Assembly (NCBI GenBank): GCA_938014215.1
Contig: CALLRW010000040.1
Coordinates: forward strand, 62,001 to 126,000
Length of the DNA stretch: 64,000 nucleotides
Direction of reading: 5' to 3'
Source: an uncultured Alistipes sp.
Lineage (GTDB): Bacteria > Bacteroidota > Bacteroidia > Bacteroidales > Rikenellaceae
Positions 53,590 through 62,567 of this stretch are shown here, piece after piece; the stretch's first letter is position 1; each line of letters opens with the position of its first letter. The position numbers and the translations under genes were made by a program. Below the pieces are notes generated by a model, which ran no database searches, was not told the DNA's origin, and saw only the letters and a program-made list of their open reading frames with translations.

Positions 53590-53964
53590 TTATTTCCCCA
53601 ACAAACCGTCTATCATAGACTGTAAATTTGCTATGTCGCAATACTGGTTACATCCCCCTCGGTAGTCCTTTCCATTTTGAGCTGTCCGTATCAGAAACGA
53701 ATCGAGTTCAATTCTTACGCCGCTGCCCATTCGTGACAGACCGGAAGAGTGGCTGATGTAAACGAACTTGCCGTTGCGCTCAATGAAGCAGGAGGTGTCA
53801 TAATGCCCTTTTGAATTGGAAGCCACCTTTGCACCAACGGCTGCGGCATATTTGGAAATCTCACGCACCAATGCTGTCTGGAAACTGCGGTACTCTTTTG
53901 AAACATAGTCTCCTGCATCTGCAAGTATAGCGTCCTGCCATTTGGTATAAAAATTCTGTGCCAT
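53590..53964 (-). CDS. Hypothetical protein, about 124 residues
   Basis: Start taken at 53964 (MAQNFYTKWQDAIL). Soluble, alpha/beta pattern: SKEYRSFQTALVREISKYAA, GAKVASNSKGHYDTSCFIER, KFVYISHSSGLSRMGSGVRI, then a C-terminal helix (CDIANLQSMIDGLLGK). A Gly-rich, Ser-rich middle could be a nuclease or ADP-ribosyl-like fold, but nothing diagnostic is seen. Last gene of a three-gene minus-strand operon under leader E. Confidence 0.7.
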   Translation of the reverse strand: MAQNFYTKWQDAILADAGDYVSKEYRSFQTALVREISKYAAAVGAKVASNSKGHYDTSCFIERNGKFVYISHSSGLSRMGSGVRIELDSFLIRTAQNGKDYRGGCNQYCDIANLQSMIDGLLGK

Positions 53965-53978
53965 ATTGATATTTATTA

Positions 53979-54233
53979 TTATTCGTTCCGCAAATAACTT
54001 TTCCATTTCTCGCCGTCAATGGTCAGTTTGCCCATTTCCCAATCGTATTCCACTTCCGGTATATTGGTATAAGGGAAATGAACGGTGTAGCCTATCTGTC
54101 CGTAAGAGCAATGCAGAGGGGTAACGCAAATCTCCCAACCGAAGTAAGATTGCGGCGTGCAGTATTTTCGCCAGTTGAAACGACCTGCGGCAATATTGCC
54201 GCAAAGTCGTTTGAGTATGTCGTTTGTTGTCAT
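53979..54233 (-). CDS. Hypothetical protein, 84 residues
   Basis: Start at 54233 (MTTNDILKRLCGNIAAG), overlapping the upstream stop by 4 nt (ATGA), so translation is coupled. Aromatic-rich beta protein: RFNWRKYCTPQSYFGWEICV, then GQIGYTVHFPYTNIPEVEYD and LTIDGEKWKSYL. Family unknown. Middle gene of the leader-E operon. Confidence 0.7.
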   Translation of the reverse strand: MTTNDILKRLCGNIAAGRFNWRKYCTPQSYFGWEICVTPLHCSYGQIGYTVHFPYTNIPEVEYDWEMGKLTIDGEKWKSYLRNE

Positions 54234-54697
54234 TCTGTACCTCCTTTGCTGAGTATGGTGAGTTGTTCGGGACGGTCTGGAAACCAATAAGCATCACTGT
54301 CGATATATACGCATCTATAGCCATTCCAAGGTTTTCTGAAAGCTAATACTTCTTTGGGGCCAAATACCACCCCGTAGTCGTTTGTAAACGCCACCATATC
54401 GCCTACAGCCAAATCACTGTCTGTTTCCATGACTTCGGACAACCGGCTGAAAAACTCCATGCCCTCGGCTTCACGCTCTTTCTTCCAGCGCATAAACTCC
54501 TCTTTGTGGCTTCTTGATGAGCCAATAGGTAATAACTCCGATGCCAAAACCTCTGTCTCGGAAGAGCTTGTTGAGATTAAGATGATGCTGTCACTATCCA
54601 CTTTTTCGGGAGTTGAGATAATTCGACATTCTATATCATTATCGGCAGTGTGCCAAAAAAGGAGGTTGCCTTGCTTGATGAAATCGTACTTGCTCAT
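54230..54697 (-). CDS. Hypothetical protein, 155 residues
   Basis: Soluble protein with a beta-rich start (GNLLFWHTADNDIECRIIST), a charged helix (SHKEEFMRWKKEREAEGMEF) and a second beta region (VGDMVAFTNDYGVVFGPKEV, YIDSDAYWFPDRP). It is the first gene of the leader-E operon and preceded by about 230 nt of noncoding sequence. Family unknown. Confidence 0.7.
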   Translation of the reverse strand: MSKYDFIKQGNLLFWHTADNDIECRIISTPEKVDSDSIILISTSSSETEVLASELLPIGSSRSHKEEFMRWKKEREAEGMEFFSRLSEVMETDSDLAVGDMVAFTNDYGVVFGPKEVLAFRKPWNGYRCVYIDSDAYWFPDRPEQLTILSKGGTE

Positions 54698-54930
54698 TGT
54701 CTTTTGATTTATTGTTTTTTTTATTTCCCTTTTCTTGAAGCCTTTTGACTTCGCCCAAAGGGGTTGTTTTCATGTGCGTCACAAACGGGGGGATGCAAGA
54801 ACGATGAGCAAGGAACCTGCAATGAAATTTTATGAAATACCGTCATCTCCGATTACGGAAAGTTGTCGTCAAATTTTATTTCAGGTAGCGATAGCGGTAC
54901 TTGGGCAATGTTCGTCCACCGTACCTTTGC
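54698..54930 (-). repeat. Noncoding leader element, copy E
   Basis: 233 nt ending with GTACCTTTGC (54921-54930, plus orientation). It is similar to copy F near the start codon (CCTTTTCTTGAAGCC versus CCTTTTCTTGAAACT, each followed by a TTTTG-CTTC segment) and at its far end (AGCGATA...TACCTTTGCA). No credible gene on either strand; 54931-55060 is also gene-free. Confidence 0.5.
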
Positions 54931-55064
54931 ACACGAAAACAGACCTGCGGCGTATGTCGGGGCTGTGAAGGGATTATACCCTTAAAACAGGAATATACCG
55001 GCTGTGAAACCGGTGGCGGAAGCTCTGCAGAGCATATTTATAAAAGTAACCGGGGAGCCTGTGC

Positions 55065-55105
55065 AAAAAAGAGAGCAACCACCCACTTTTGAGGCGGGTG
55101 GTTGC
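55065..55105 (-). terminator. Terminator after the frameshifted gene
   Basis: GCAACCACCC (55075-55084) pairs perfectly with GGGTGGTTGC (55096-55105); on the minus strand the stem is followed by TCTCTTTTTT. It lies just beyond the expected stop codon (55124-55126) of the upstream gene. Confidence 0.88.
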
Positions 55106-55123
55106 CAATGTTTCGGACAAACA

Positions 55124-55605
55124 TCAGAAGTGGTAATCAACAACTCCTCCGATGTAGAGTATCGTTCCCGGTTCAAGCCTACAAACAAACTCCATAAACG
55201 TAAAGGACTGTTCGGCAAAAGACTGCAGCCATCGCCATCCAAATAGAAATGATAGGCGACATCCAACGGATTTTCCACTGCCTGTTTGAGATAATAGGTC
55301 GAACCCCATTCCAACATATTATCTGCCGTAAGAGCATTCGCTCTTTTTTTGATATTGGCGACATACTCCTCTTTCCATTGCTCTATTCCACCATTATAGC
55401 GCATGGTGTCATCGGATATAAGCTCGAACATTCCTTTGGGCAAGGCATGATTGACCAAATTGGCAATATCCTCTTTACGGTCTTCCTCGTCTATTTCTGA
55501 ACAATAGTCATAGAAGCTCCCGTCTCCTTGCTGGAGTGTGTCCTCATTCAGATAGTTTTCTTTGTCTATCGGCTCCGTTGAAATTTGAAAAATCCTGCTG
55601 TGCAT
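55124..55605 (-). pseudogene. Hypothetical gene (about 160 codons) with a probable one-base deletion
   Basis: From the ATG at 55605 the frame reads MHSRIFQISTEPIDKENYLN, GGIEQWKEEYVANIKKRANA and DVAYHFYLDGDGCSLLPNSP, then runs through the terminator hairpin to 54982. In the neighbouring frame, starting from the same place (about 55228), LQSFAEQSFTFMEFVCRLEP and GTILYIGGVVDYHF end at 55124, just before the terminator. The natural protein most likely joins these, so one base seems to be missing near GGCTGCAG. It could still yield an extended protein. Family unknown; under leader F. Confidence 0.6.
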
Positions 55606-55919
55606 AATTGTAAATTTTAGATTGTCAAATATTTTCTTTTTTCCTTTTCTTGAAACTCTTTTGGCTTCTCGTCGGGGAATGATTTTTATGCAGGACTGAC
55701 AGCGGGAAAAGGACGGATAAGGCAAGTAAACAGTGTACGGGATGAAACGGAATACCCAACCGCCCAATGTAAGAGCACAGTCAGGCTCGTCCGACTATGC
55801 CCTGCAACGAGGTGGGGAGTGAAAGTCAATCTTCGATTTGTGGAAGGCTGCCGTGAAGAATATCCGGGAACCGTTAGTGAAAGCGATACTTGACGACCAG
55901 ACGCACGCTGTACCTTTGC
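55606..55919 (-). repeat. Noncoding leader element, copy F
   Basis: 314 nt upstream of the frameshifted gene, ending with GTACCTTTGC (55910-55919, plus orientation). It shares its near-gene and far ends with copy E and is longer in the middle. From 55920 to 56120 there is nothing I can interpret; 55975-56025 has short partial repeats only. Confidence 0.5.
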
Positions 55920-56120
55920 ATATAAAATCTCTCCGAAGAGAATTGCCGACGTGAGATGAAAAGAGACCATAATTGAGAAACGCTATTATTCATAAGGGGA
56001 AAAGACTATTCGTGGTTGTTATAAATGCTTGATTAACATGAAAATACAATTCGCGCCATAAAATAATCCTTTCTTGAAATAAAAATCACAGAAAAAGAAA
56101 CAAGATTAAAAAATAACCAT

Positions 56121-56128
56121 TAACTTTG
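56121..56128 (+). promoter_or_regulatory. Promoter -7 box of the B12 operon
   Basis: TAACTTTG matches TAnnTTTG and lies about 25 nt before the first conserved element of the cobalamin riboswitch. The region upstream is very AT-rich; no clear TTTG -33 box was seen. Confidence 0.6.
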
Positions 56129-56149
56129 CACCAGTCAAGTTTCCAATCG

Positions 56150-56300
56150 AAGCGTCGAACGGAATTAAAAGGGAATCCCGGTGAAAATCCGGAGCTGTAC
56201 TCGCAGCTGTAAGTCCTATTAAAGTTTATCGCACTCTTTGCCACTGGTGAAAGCTGGGAAGGCGCGATAAGCGGGATGAGCCAGAAGACCTGCTTGATGA
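56150..56300 (+). promoter_or_regulatory. Cobalamin (AdoCbl-type) riboswitch
   Basis: Diagnostic segments in order: GGAATCCCGGTGAAAATCCG, then AGCTGTACTCGCAGCTGTAA (56194-56211 region), TTTGCCACTGG, GCTGGGAAGGCG and GAGCCAGAAGACCTGC (56278-56293). This is the cobalamin riboswitch core with its B12-box. High intracellular B12 should repress the operon. It lies 170 nt before the first gene; the intervening stretch (56300-56468) probably holds the expression platform. Confidence 0.95.
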
Positions 56301-56468
56301 GATAGATTTAGTGACCACGGGATAATTGGCATTAGATTAAAATGAACAGAGGCTCGTCCACAGGCACCTATATTCTTTTTGATAACCGATTTCTCATTCG
56401 TTGCAAATCTGTCGCAATAAAAACGAATGTGTGTTTAAACTTTTTGTTTAACTTTTAATAATTAAGTT

Positions 56469-57437
56469 ATGAAAAAGAATTTTAGATTCTTGGCAATGGC
56501 TGTTGTAGCAATGGCCGCCGCAGTGTTCACGGGATGTTCATCCGACGATGACTTCCTTGCTCCGTATGAGGAGAGTGCGATTCAAACCCGCGCGATAAGT
56601 TCTACCAATGCGCTTATCGATTTTGATAACGTACCTTCCAGCGTAATGGCTTCTGACCAGTATGGAAACAATCTCTATTCTGCCACGGCCAACGGCAAGC
56701 AGGTAACGACCGGCTACATCACTCAAATCGGGCAAACCGGTACGTACATTCAGTTCCCGATTAACTATTTGGAACAAGAATGGGTAAGCGGACAGCCTTG
56801 GGAATATGAATTTTGGAATGGTGGTTTTGCCATCTCTAATTTCCATAATCTGACACAGGGGGATTATCAAAACCAATGTAGCGTGTACTGGCCCAACGGC
56901 GGTCATAGCGGTAAAAATTTTGCTGTAGCTTTCGGTTATAGCGATTCATACAATGATTCACAAGCAACCTATGACAAATGTGCGAAGATTTACCTGACCG
57001 ATGCAACCGGCTACAGAGTCGTTACCACAAACACTCCTGTCAAGGGTACACCGAAATATGGTAAATTCAACAGCGTATGGGTTTGTAATACGACTTATAC
57101 CTACTTAGTCATGAAGGATGGCAACTCGTTTACACAAGGCTCTTTGTCGGCACAAAAAGGATGGTTTAAGGTGGTATTTGTTGCGTTGGATGCGACGGGT
57201 AAACCTACAGGTAAGGAAGTAGAATACTATTTGGCAAACTTCGATTCCAGTAAAGATGCAGAATCAGGTTTGACCAATAAAATCCGTACCGGATGGAATC
57301 AAGTGGATTTAAGCGGTTTAGGTGACAGCGTATGTACTGTAGCTATCAATTTCGAAGGAAGCGATTCAAGCGCATACGGATTGAACACTCCTGCTTACGT
57401 TGCTATAGACGATATTGATGTAACCGTAAACGAATAA
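56469..57437 (+). CDS. DUF4465-type surface lipoprotein, BtuH-like
   Basis: 322 residues with a lipoprotein signal (AVFTGCSSDDDFL; acidic SDDD after Cys, a lipoprotein surface-export signal in Bacteroides). The mature body is an aromatic-rich beta-sandwich: TGYITQIGQTGTYIQFPINY, WEYEFWNGGFAISNFHNLTQ, LTDATGYRVV and GWNQVDLSGLGD. This is the DUF4465 fold; members in B12 loci (BtuH) bind cobalamin at the cell surface. The assignment rests on family and on the riboswitch directly upstream. A terminator-like hairpin follows the gene. Confidence 0.8.
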   Translation: MKKNFRFLAMAVVAMAAAVFTGCSSDDDFLAPYEESAIQTRAISSTNALIDFDNVPSSVMASDQYGNNLYSATANGKQVTTGYITQIGQTGTYIQFPINYLEQEWVSGQPWEYEFWNGGFAISNFHNLTQGDYQNQCSVYWPNGGHSGKNFAVAFGYSDSYNDSQATYDKCAKIYLTDATGYRVVTTNTPVKGTPKYGKFNSVWVCNTTYTYLVMKDGNSFTQGSLSAQKGWFKVVFVALDATGKPTGKEVEYYLANFDSSKDAESGLTNKIRTGWNQVDLSGLGDSVCTVAINFEGSDSSAYGLNTPAYVAIDDIDVTVNE

Positions 57438-57446
57438 CATGAATTT

Positions 57447-57493
57447 GGGGCAAATGCTTTTTAACGGCAAGTGCAAAGTATTTGCCCCTTTTT
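57447..57493 (+). terminator. Intercistronic terminator or attenuator after the DUF4465 gene
   Basis: GGGGCAAAT (57447-57455) pairs perfectly with ATTTGCCCC (57480-57488), followed by TTTTT. It would make expression of the first surface protein exceed that of the downstream genes. Confidence 0.8.
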
Positions 57494-57564
57494 ATTATAT
57501 CCCAATGGAGATTGGAATCAAATACTTTCTTCAAGGGAATTTCAGCATTAAAATTATAAATATA

Positions 57565-59340
57565 ATGAAGAAGTATTTGCTTTTATTCTCCTTGACGATA
57601 TTTCTATTTGCATGCAACAAAGACGAAGAAATATCGCAGGACGTGATATTGCCTCCTGTCATTGAGTTGGATAGCGAGGACGGAATCTACGTTGTAAAGA
57701 TAGGAAAAGAGGTCGTTATTGAGCCGACCTATCAGAATGTCGATTACGCCGTTTATTCATGGAAATGCAACGGTCGTATCATTTCCGACGAGCCTCAATT
57801 GAAATACATTTTCAACGAATGCGGTTCGTATTACGTTACCCTGCGTGTGGATACGAGGGATGCCAGCACAGAGGAAGAAATTCGTGTGGATGTCAATGAA
57901 TTGGCTCCGCCCGTTATTTCATTGGTAACCCCCTCTATAGGGCTTAAAGTTGTCGCAGGACGTGAGTATATCCTTACACCCGACATTCAAAATGCAGAAG
58001 GAGCTACTTATTTGTGGACTCTTAACGGAAACGAAGTCGGAACGGAAAATACTTATACATTCAAGCAAGATGAGTTGGGAACTTATGAACTGACCTTAAC
58101 CGTAACAAATGAAGACGGACAATCAAAGAAGACAGTTTCTATTGAGGTTGTCGATAAACTTCCGATTGAAATCGTAGTTCCGTCATCTTTATATTTTACC
58201 GAGAATAATACCAAATACGTAGAATTAGGACGTACTTTGTTTGTCCGCCCCTTTGTATCAATAAGTGCCGAGCCTTCTTATCAATGGAGTTTGGACGGGC
58301 AACCGATTGAGGGAGCCAATTCTTTGGTTTACGGTTTCAAACCCGCTAAAACCGGAGAACACACGCTTACCTTTACTGTGAAATACGACAATCAAGATAC
58401 AAAAGCAGTGCTCACCCGTAATATTTCGGTCTCCGGTGTCGATGAAGTCAGTGTCAATATTCCGGTGAAATGTTGTGAAGCGGCCGGAAAAAGACCTTTT
58501 GCTGCCGGAAATTCCATTTACAGCAATAAAGTATATGAATTTGTTCCGGCTCCGGGACAATTTGTAAACGAAACGAATACAGCAGGTTTCAATGGGGAAA
58601 GCACGCACGAAGCAGCCTGTGCTTACGCACAAAAACGTCTTGATAATGAACAATATGTTTCTCTCGGAGGTTGGGGAGGATATATTGTAGTAGGATTCGA
58701 CCACAGTATCGAAAACAAAGGCGGTTATGATTTTTCCATCAAAGGAAATGCCTTTGATTCGTCAAATGAACCGGGCATTGTATGGGTAATGCAAGATGTC
58801 AATGGAGACGGCTTGCCCAACGATGAATGGTATGAACTGAAGGGTTCTGAATATGGAAAACCCGAAACCATTCAGGACTATGCCGTAACTTATTTCCGTC
58901 CCGGTCCCAACATGGACACCCAATGGCAAGACAACAAGGGAAATAAAGGGGCGATTGACCGTCTCGGCAACTATCACCCGCAAGAGTTTTATTATCCTTT
59001 GTGGATTGAAGAGGATTCCTATACGTTATACGGCACATGCCTGAAAGCACGTACCGAACAAAGCCCGTCGACAGGCATGTGGTCCAATAATCCGTTCGGG
59101 TGGGGATATGCCGATAATATTGGTGATGATATGCCCAATAAAGACAATCCTAACGCGGGAGCACTTGGAAACTATTTTAAGATTTCCGATGCGCTCAATA
59201 TCGACGGCACGTCTGCAAACCTTTCCCATATCGACTTTATCAAGGTGCAGACCGGAGTCAATGTAAAAGCCGGATGGTTAGGGGAAAATTCCACGGAAGT
59301 TTTCAAGTTCTGTGATGAAAACAACAATAACGACAAATAA
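57565..59340 (+). CDS. Surface lipoprotein with PKD/Ig-like repeats
   Basis: 591 residues from the ATG at 57565, which places the lipoprotein signal (YLLLFSLTIFLFACNKDEE) at the N terminus; the longer frame overlaps the terminator. Three PKD/Ig-like repeats: IEPTYQNVDYAVYSWKCNG, ILTPDIQNAEGATYLWTLNG and VRPFVSISAEPSYQWSLDG, each ending in a TYxLTLTV-type strand. The C-terminal domain (residues about 330-590) is of unknown family and contains GGWGGYIVVGFDHSIENKGG and WVMQDVNGDGLPNDEWYEL, with a calcium-binding-like DVNGDGLPND. Likely on the cell surface, helping cobalamin capture (inference). Confidence 0.82.
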   Translation: MKKYLLLFSLTIFLFACNKDEEISQDVILPPVIELDSEDGIYVVKIGKEVVIEPTYQNVDYAVYSWKCNGRIISDEPQLKYIFNECGSYYVTLRVDTRDASTEEEIRVDVNELAPPVISLVTPSIGLKVVAGREYILTPDIQNAEGATYLWTLNGNEVGTENTYTFKQDELGTYELTLTVTNEDGQSKKTVSIEVVDKLPIEIVVPSSLYFTENNTKYVELGRTLFVRPFVSISAEPSYQWSLDGQPIEGANSLVYGFKPAKTGEHTLTFTVKYDNQDTKAVLTRNISVSGVDEVSVNIPVKCCEAAGKRPFAAGNSIYSNKVYEFVPAPGQFVNETNTAGFNGESTHEAACAYAQKRLDNEQYVSLGGWGGYIVVGFDHSIENKGGYDFSIKGNAFDSSNEPGIVWVMQDVNGDGLPNDEWYELKGSEYGKPETIQDYAVTYFRPGPNMDTQWQDNKGNKGAIDRLGNYHPQEFYYPLWIEEDSYTLYGTCLKARTEQSPSTGMWSNNPFGWGYADNIGDDMPNKDNPNAGALGNYFKISDALNIDGTSANLSHIDFIKVQTGVNVKAGWLGENSTEVFKFCDENNNNDK

Positions 59341-59348
59341 AATTCATT

Positions 59349-61403
59349 ATGAACAAAATATATCATTTCATCCTATTCTGTTTCGCTACGCTCTGCCTTG
59401 CTGCATGTAGTGATGACGACCCTGAAGTAAGCGGAATAGACGGCAAGGATCACTTCATCTCCGAGTTTGCTCTAACTGTAGATGGCATTACCTATCAAGC
59501 CATGATAGTCGGGGACAAGATTACAGTTGAGATACCTTATAATACCAGTCTGAAAGGGGCTACCGTAGAGTATGCCCTTTGCGAGGGAGCCTCTATTAAC
59601 CCGAATCCATCGACCATAGAGGATTGGGAGAATGAATGGAAATTCGTAGTTACCTCCAAAATGCAGGATAGCAAAGTATATTCCTATACTTATCAATATA
59701 CAGACATCGAACAGAGCGGCAGCGTAGTACTTGCCACGCAAGCCGAGGTTGATAATTTTGCAAAGACAGGAATAAACAAAATCGAAGGCAGCCTGACCAT
59801 CGGAACGGCAGACGGAGAAGAAATCACCAATCTGGACGGACTTGCCAACCTGAAACAAATCAGTAACTCCCTTGTCATCAATCCGTCTTACAAAGGAACG
59901 GATTTGACCGGGTTGGATAATCTGGAACAACTCGGAAGTTTCAAATTAGGTTCGACAACTTCTGCCAGTAAAAACATAATGCTCAAAACGGTTAATCTGC
60001 CCTCTTTGCTTGGAGTGACCGGTGATTTTGTCGTTAACAGTTCTGTCATTGAAAAAATATCTATACCCAAAGTCGAGTTCATTGGTGAGGATATGTATAT
60101 AACTTCCGATGCTTTACTTGATTTGGATGCAAATGCCGTTGAATCTGTCGGAGCTTCCTTAATTGTCAAAGGTTCGGTAGCACAAAAAGAATCAGCGACA
60201 ACCGAAGCCATTGTTTTCTCAGCGCTCAAACAGGTCGGGAATGAACTTACAATCCAATATTTTCCCAAACTGCAAGGAATTTATCTACCGGCATTGGAAA
60301 GTGTGGCCGGTACTGCCTCATTCTCCGATATGTCCTCCATCGGAAGTCTTGCAATGACCGAATTACATTCGGTTGGAGGACTAACTATAAAAAATTGCAA
60401 AGAAATTTCCATTGTTGAACTTCCCGGTCTTATTTCCTGCGGAGAGACCAGTGTGGATGCGAATAAAGTCAATAAACTCAATATAGCTTCTTTGAAAGAT
60501 GTACTCGGTGATATGACTTTAACTAATCTGCTCATAGAAGAACTGGATTTGTCCCAGATAAATTTTAACGGAAATACACTTACCCTACAATGTAAGCAAC
60601 TAAATAAAATCGTAGGATCGGAAACATTTAACGGTAGCCTTTTTCTACTTCCTAAAGATTGTCGATTGACAGAATTTACGTTGGAAGGAATCTCAAATAT
60701 ACAGGGTGACTTCCAATGCATAGATTATTTTTATGTAAAAGAATTTGTTATGCCATTTATTCGTGTGGCAGGAGATATGACTATTGCATTGAATTCGGGA
60801 AGTGTTAATACGGCGGCGGAAATCGAATTTCCTAAATTGCAGGAAATTGGAGGGACCTTAACATTAGGGACAAATAGGAATGCAAATAATATTACCTTCC
60901 CGTTATTGAAAAAAATTCTCGGTTCATGTTCAGTTACGACTTACAAACTTAAGAATGATATTGAGTTTACCAATCTGGAAAGCATTGGAACGGATGGAGC
61001 TGATGCACAAATTAAGTTTGAGATTGAGGCTACTAATATTCTATGTCCCAAATTAAAAACGATAAATGGGAAGTTTGATATTGCAACATCTTCTTTTATG
61101 TTTGATATGGAAGTAGATAAAGTATCTTATCCTAACGTAGAATCAATATCCGAAAATCTTTCAATAACATGCCCGTATTCTGATTTTGGTTCTAATGGTA
61201 TTTTGTCCATTGATTTTTCAGGTCTCAAATCAGCAAAAGGGATTAGTATAAGCGGGCAAGGAGATGTTACTGATTTCAGTTCTTTCAAATACCTGTTTGA
61301 AAACAATGTTCTAACAGGAGAATCTCAATGGTCTGTCAAAGAATGTGGTTACAACCCCACTTTCCAAGAGATGAAAGACGGGAAGTACAAGCTTGCCGAA
61401 TAG
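59349..61403 (+). CDS. Surface leucine-rich-repeat (BspA-like) lipoprotein
   Basis: 684 residues: lipoprotein signal (FILFCFATLCLAACSDDD) followed by a beta domain, then many irregular LRR / receptor-L-like repeats such as TNLDGLANLKQISNSLVINP, LTGLDNLEQLGSFKLGS, TIQYFPKLQGIYLPALESVA and TNLESIGTDGADAQIKFEIE. The gene is clearly more AT-rich than its downstream neighbour. It begins 8 nt after the preceding gene. A surface binding role is likely; involvement in B12 uptake rests on operon context only. The protein contains at least 15 repeats. Confidence 0.82.
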   Translation: MNKIYHFILFCFATLCLAACSDDDPEVSGIDGKDHFISEFALTVDGITYQAMIVGDKITVEIPYNTSLKGATVEYALCEGASINPNPSTIEDWENEWKFVVTSKMQDSKVYSYTYQYTDIEQSGSVVLATQAEVDNFAKTGINKIEGSLTIGTADGEEITNLDGLANLKQISNSLVINPSYKGTDLTGLDNLEQLGSFKLGSTTSASKNIMLKTVNLPSLLGVTGDFVVNSSVIEKISIPKVEFIGEDMYITSDALLDLDANAVESVGASLIVKGSVAQKESATTEAIVFSALKQVGNELTIQYFPKLQGIYLPALESVAGTASFSDMSSIGSLAMTELHSVGGLTIKNCKEISIVELPGLISCGETSVDANKVNKLNIASLKDVLGDMTLTNLLIEELDLSQINFNGNTLTLQCKQLNKIVGSETFNGSLFLLPKDCRLTEFTLEGISNIQGDFQCIDYFYVKEFVMPFIRVAGDMTIALNSGSVNTAAEIEFPKLQEIGGTLTLGTNRNANNITFPLLKKILGSCSVTTYKLKNDIEFTNLESIGTDGADAQIKFEIEATNILCPKLKTINGKFDIATSSFMFDMEVDKVSYPNVESISENLSITCPYSDFGSNGILSIDFSGLKSAKGISISGQGDVTDFSSFKYLFENNVLTGESQWSVKECGYNPTFQEMKDGKYKLAE

Positions 61404-61429
61404 ATAACGAAACAATAAATTTTCTGCCA

Positions 61430-61471
61430 ATCCTCGGTATGCTTACCGTAAGGTAAGCTGCCGGGGATTAA
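61430..61471 (+). other. Nested hairpin before btuG
   Basis: GCTTACC (61440-61446) and GGTAAGC (61451-61457) form a perfect 7-bp stem with loop GTAA, inside an outer pair AATCC/GGATT. No T tract follows. It lies between the LRR lipoprotein gene and btuG and could be an mRNA-stability element or weak terminator. Confidence 0.5.
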
Positions 61472-61487
61472 CTATAAAAATAACGGT

Positions 61488-62567
61488 ATGACCTATCACC
61501 AATTGAAATATCTGCTATGGAGCGTAGTTGTCGGAGTGACACTATCCTTGACATCCTGCATGAAGTGGGACTACGGCGATGCCGTGGAAGATTTCAACGC
61601 CACGGGAGCCGGACTGTTCATCACCAACGAGGGCAACTTCCAGTACGGCAATGCTACCTTGTCCTATTACGACCCGGCAACCAAACAGGTGCAGAACGAA
61701 ATCTTCTTCCGTGCCAACGGCATGAAACTCGGCGACGTGGCACAGTCGATGACCATCTACGACAACAAGGGCTGGGTCGTGGTGAACAACTCCCACGTGA
61801 TTTTCGCCATCGACCTGAACACCTTCAAGGAGGTAGGACGCATCGAGAACCTGACCTCACCGCGCTACATTCATTTCCTAAGCGACGAAAAAGCATACGT
61901 CACCCAATTGTGGGACAACCGCATCTTCATCATCAACCCGAAGAAATACGAAATTACCGGCTATATTCAAGTGCCGGACATGACGATGGAAAGCGGCTCG
62001 ACGGAGCAAATGGTGCAGTACGGCAAATACGTCTATTGCAACTGCTGGAGTTACCAGAACCGCATCATCAAAATCGACACCGAAACCGATCAAGTAGTCG
62101 ATGAACTGAAGGTCGGCATACAACCGACATCGCTGGTCATGGACAAGTACAACAAAATGTGGACGGTGACCGACGGCGGTTATGAGGGCAGCCCCTACGG
62201 TTACGAAGCCCCGTCGCTCTACCGCATCGATGCCGAGACCTTCACCGTGGAGAAGCAGTTCAAGTTCAAGTTGGGCGACTGGCCCTCGGAGGTGCAGCTC
62301 AATGGCGACAGGGACAAACTCTACTGGATCAACAAGGCCATTTGGAGCATGGACGTGACAGCCAGCCATGTGCCGGTACGTCCGTTCCTCGAATACAGCG
62401 GCACGATTTATTACGGACTGACGGTAAACCCCGCCAACGGAGAAGTGTACATCGCCGATGCCATCGATTACCAGCAGCAGGGCATGATATACCGCTACTC
62501 GCCCGAAGGGAAATTGATAGATGAATTTTATGTCGGGATTATCCCCGGTGCATTTTGTTGGAAATGA
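61488..62567 (+). CDS. btuG: BtuG-like surface cobalamin-binding beta-propeller lipoprotein
   Basis: 359 residues. Lipoprotein signal (VVVGVTLSLTSCMKWDYGD), then about seven propeller blades with YVxN-type strands: GLFITNEGNFQYGNATLSYY, GWVVVNNSHVIFAIDLNTFK, KAYVTQLWDNRIFIINPKKY, YVYCNCWSYQNRIIKIDTET, MWTVTDGGYEG, and GEVYIADAIDYQQQGMIYRY. This matches BtuG of Bacteroides B12 loci, a surface protein that captures cobalamin and hands it to BtuB. The stop overlaps the next start (ATGA). GC-richer than the previous gene. Confidence 0.88.
   Translation: MTYHQLKYLLWSVVVGVTLSLTSCMKWDYGDAVEDFNATGAGLFITNEGNFQYGNATLSYYDPATKQVQNEIFFRANGMKLGDVAQSMTIYDNKGWVVVNNSHVIFAIDLNTFKEVGRIENLTSPRYIHFLSDEKAYVTQLWDNRIFIINPKKYEITGYIQVPDMTMESGSTEQMVQYGKYVYCNCWSYQNRIIKIDTETDQVVDELKVGIQPTSLVMDKYNKMWTVTDGGYEGSPYGYEAPSLYRIDAETFTVEKQFKFKLGDWPSEVQLNGDRDKLYWINKAIWSMDVTASHVPVRPFLEYSGTIYYGLTVNPANGEVYIADAIDYQQQGMIYRYSPEGKLIDEFYVGIIPGAFCWK

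Noticed and set aside
56010..56130. Possible right end of the element just before the B12 riboswitch
   Set aside because: I could not find a direct repeat of the left junction here, and the sequence shows only AT-rich DNA and a promoter box.
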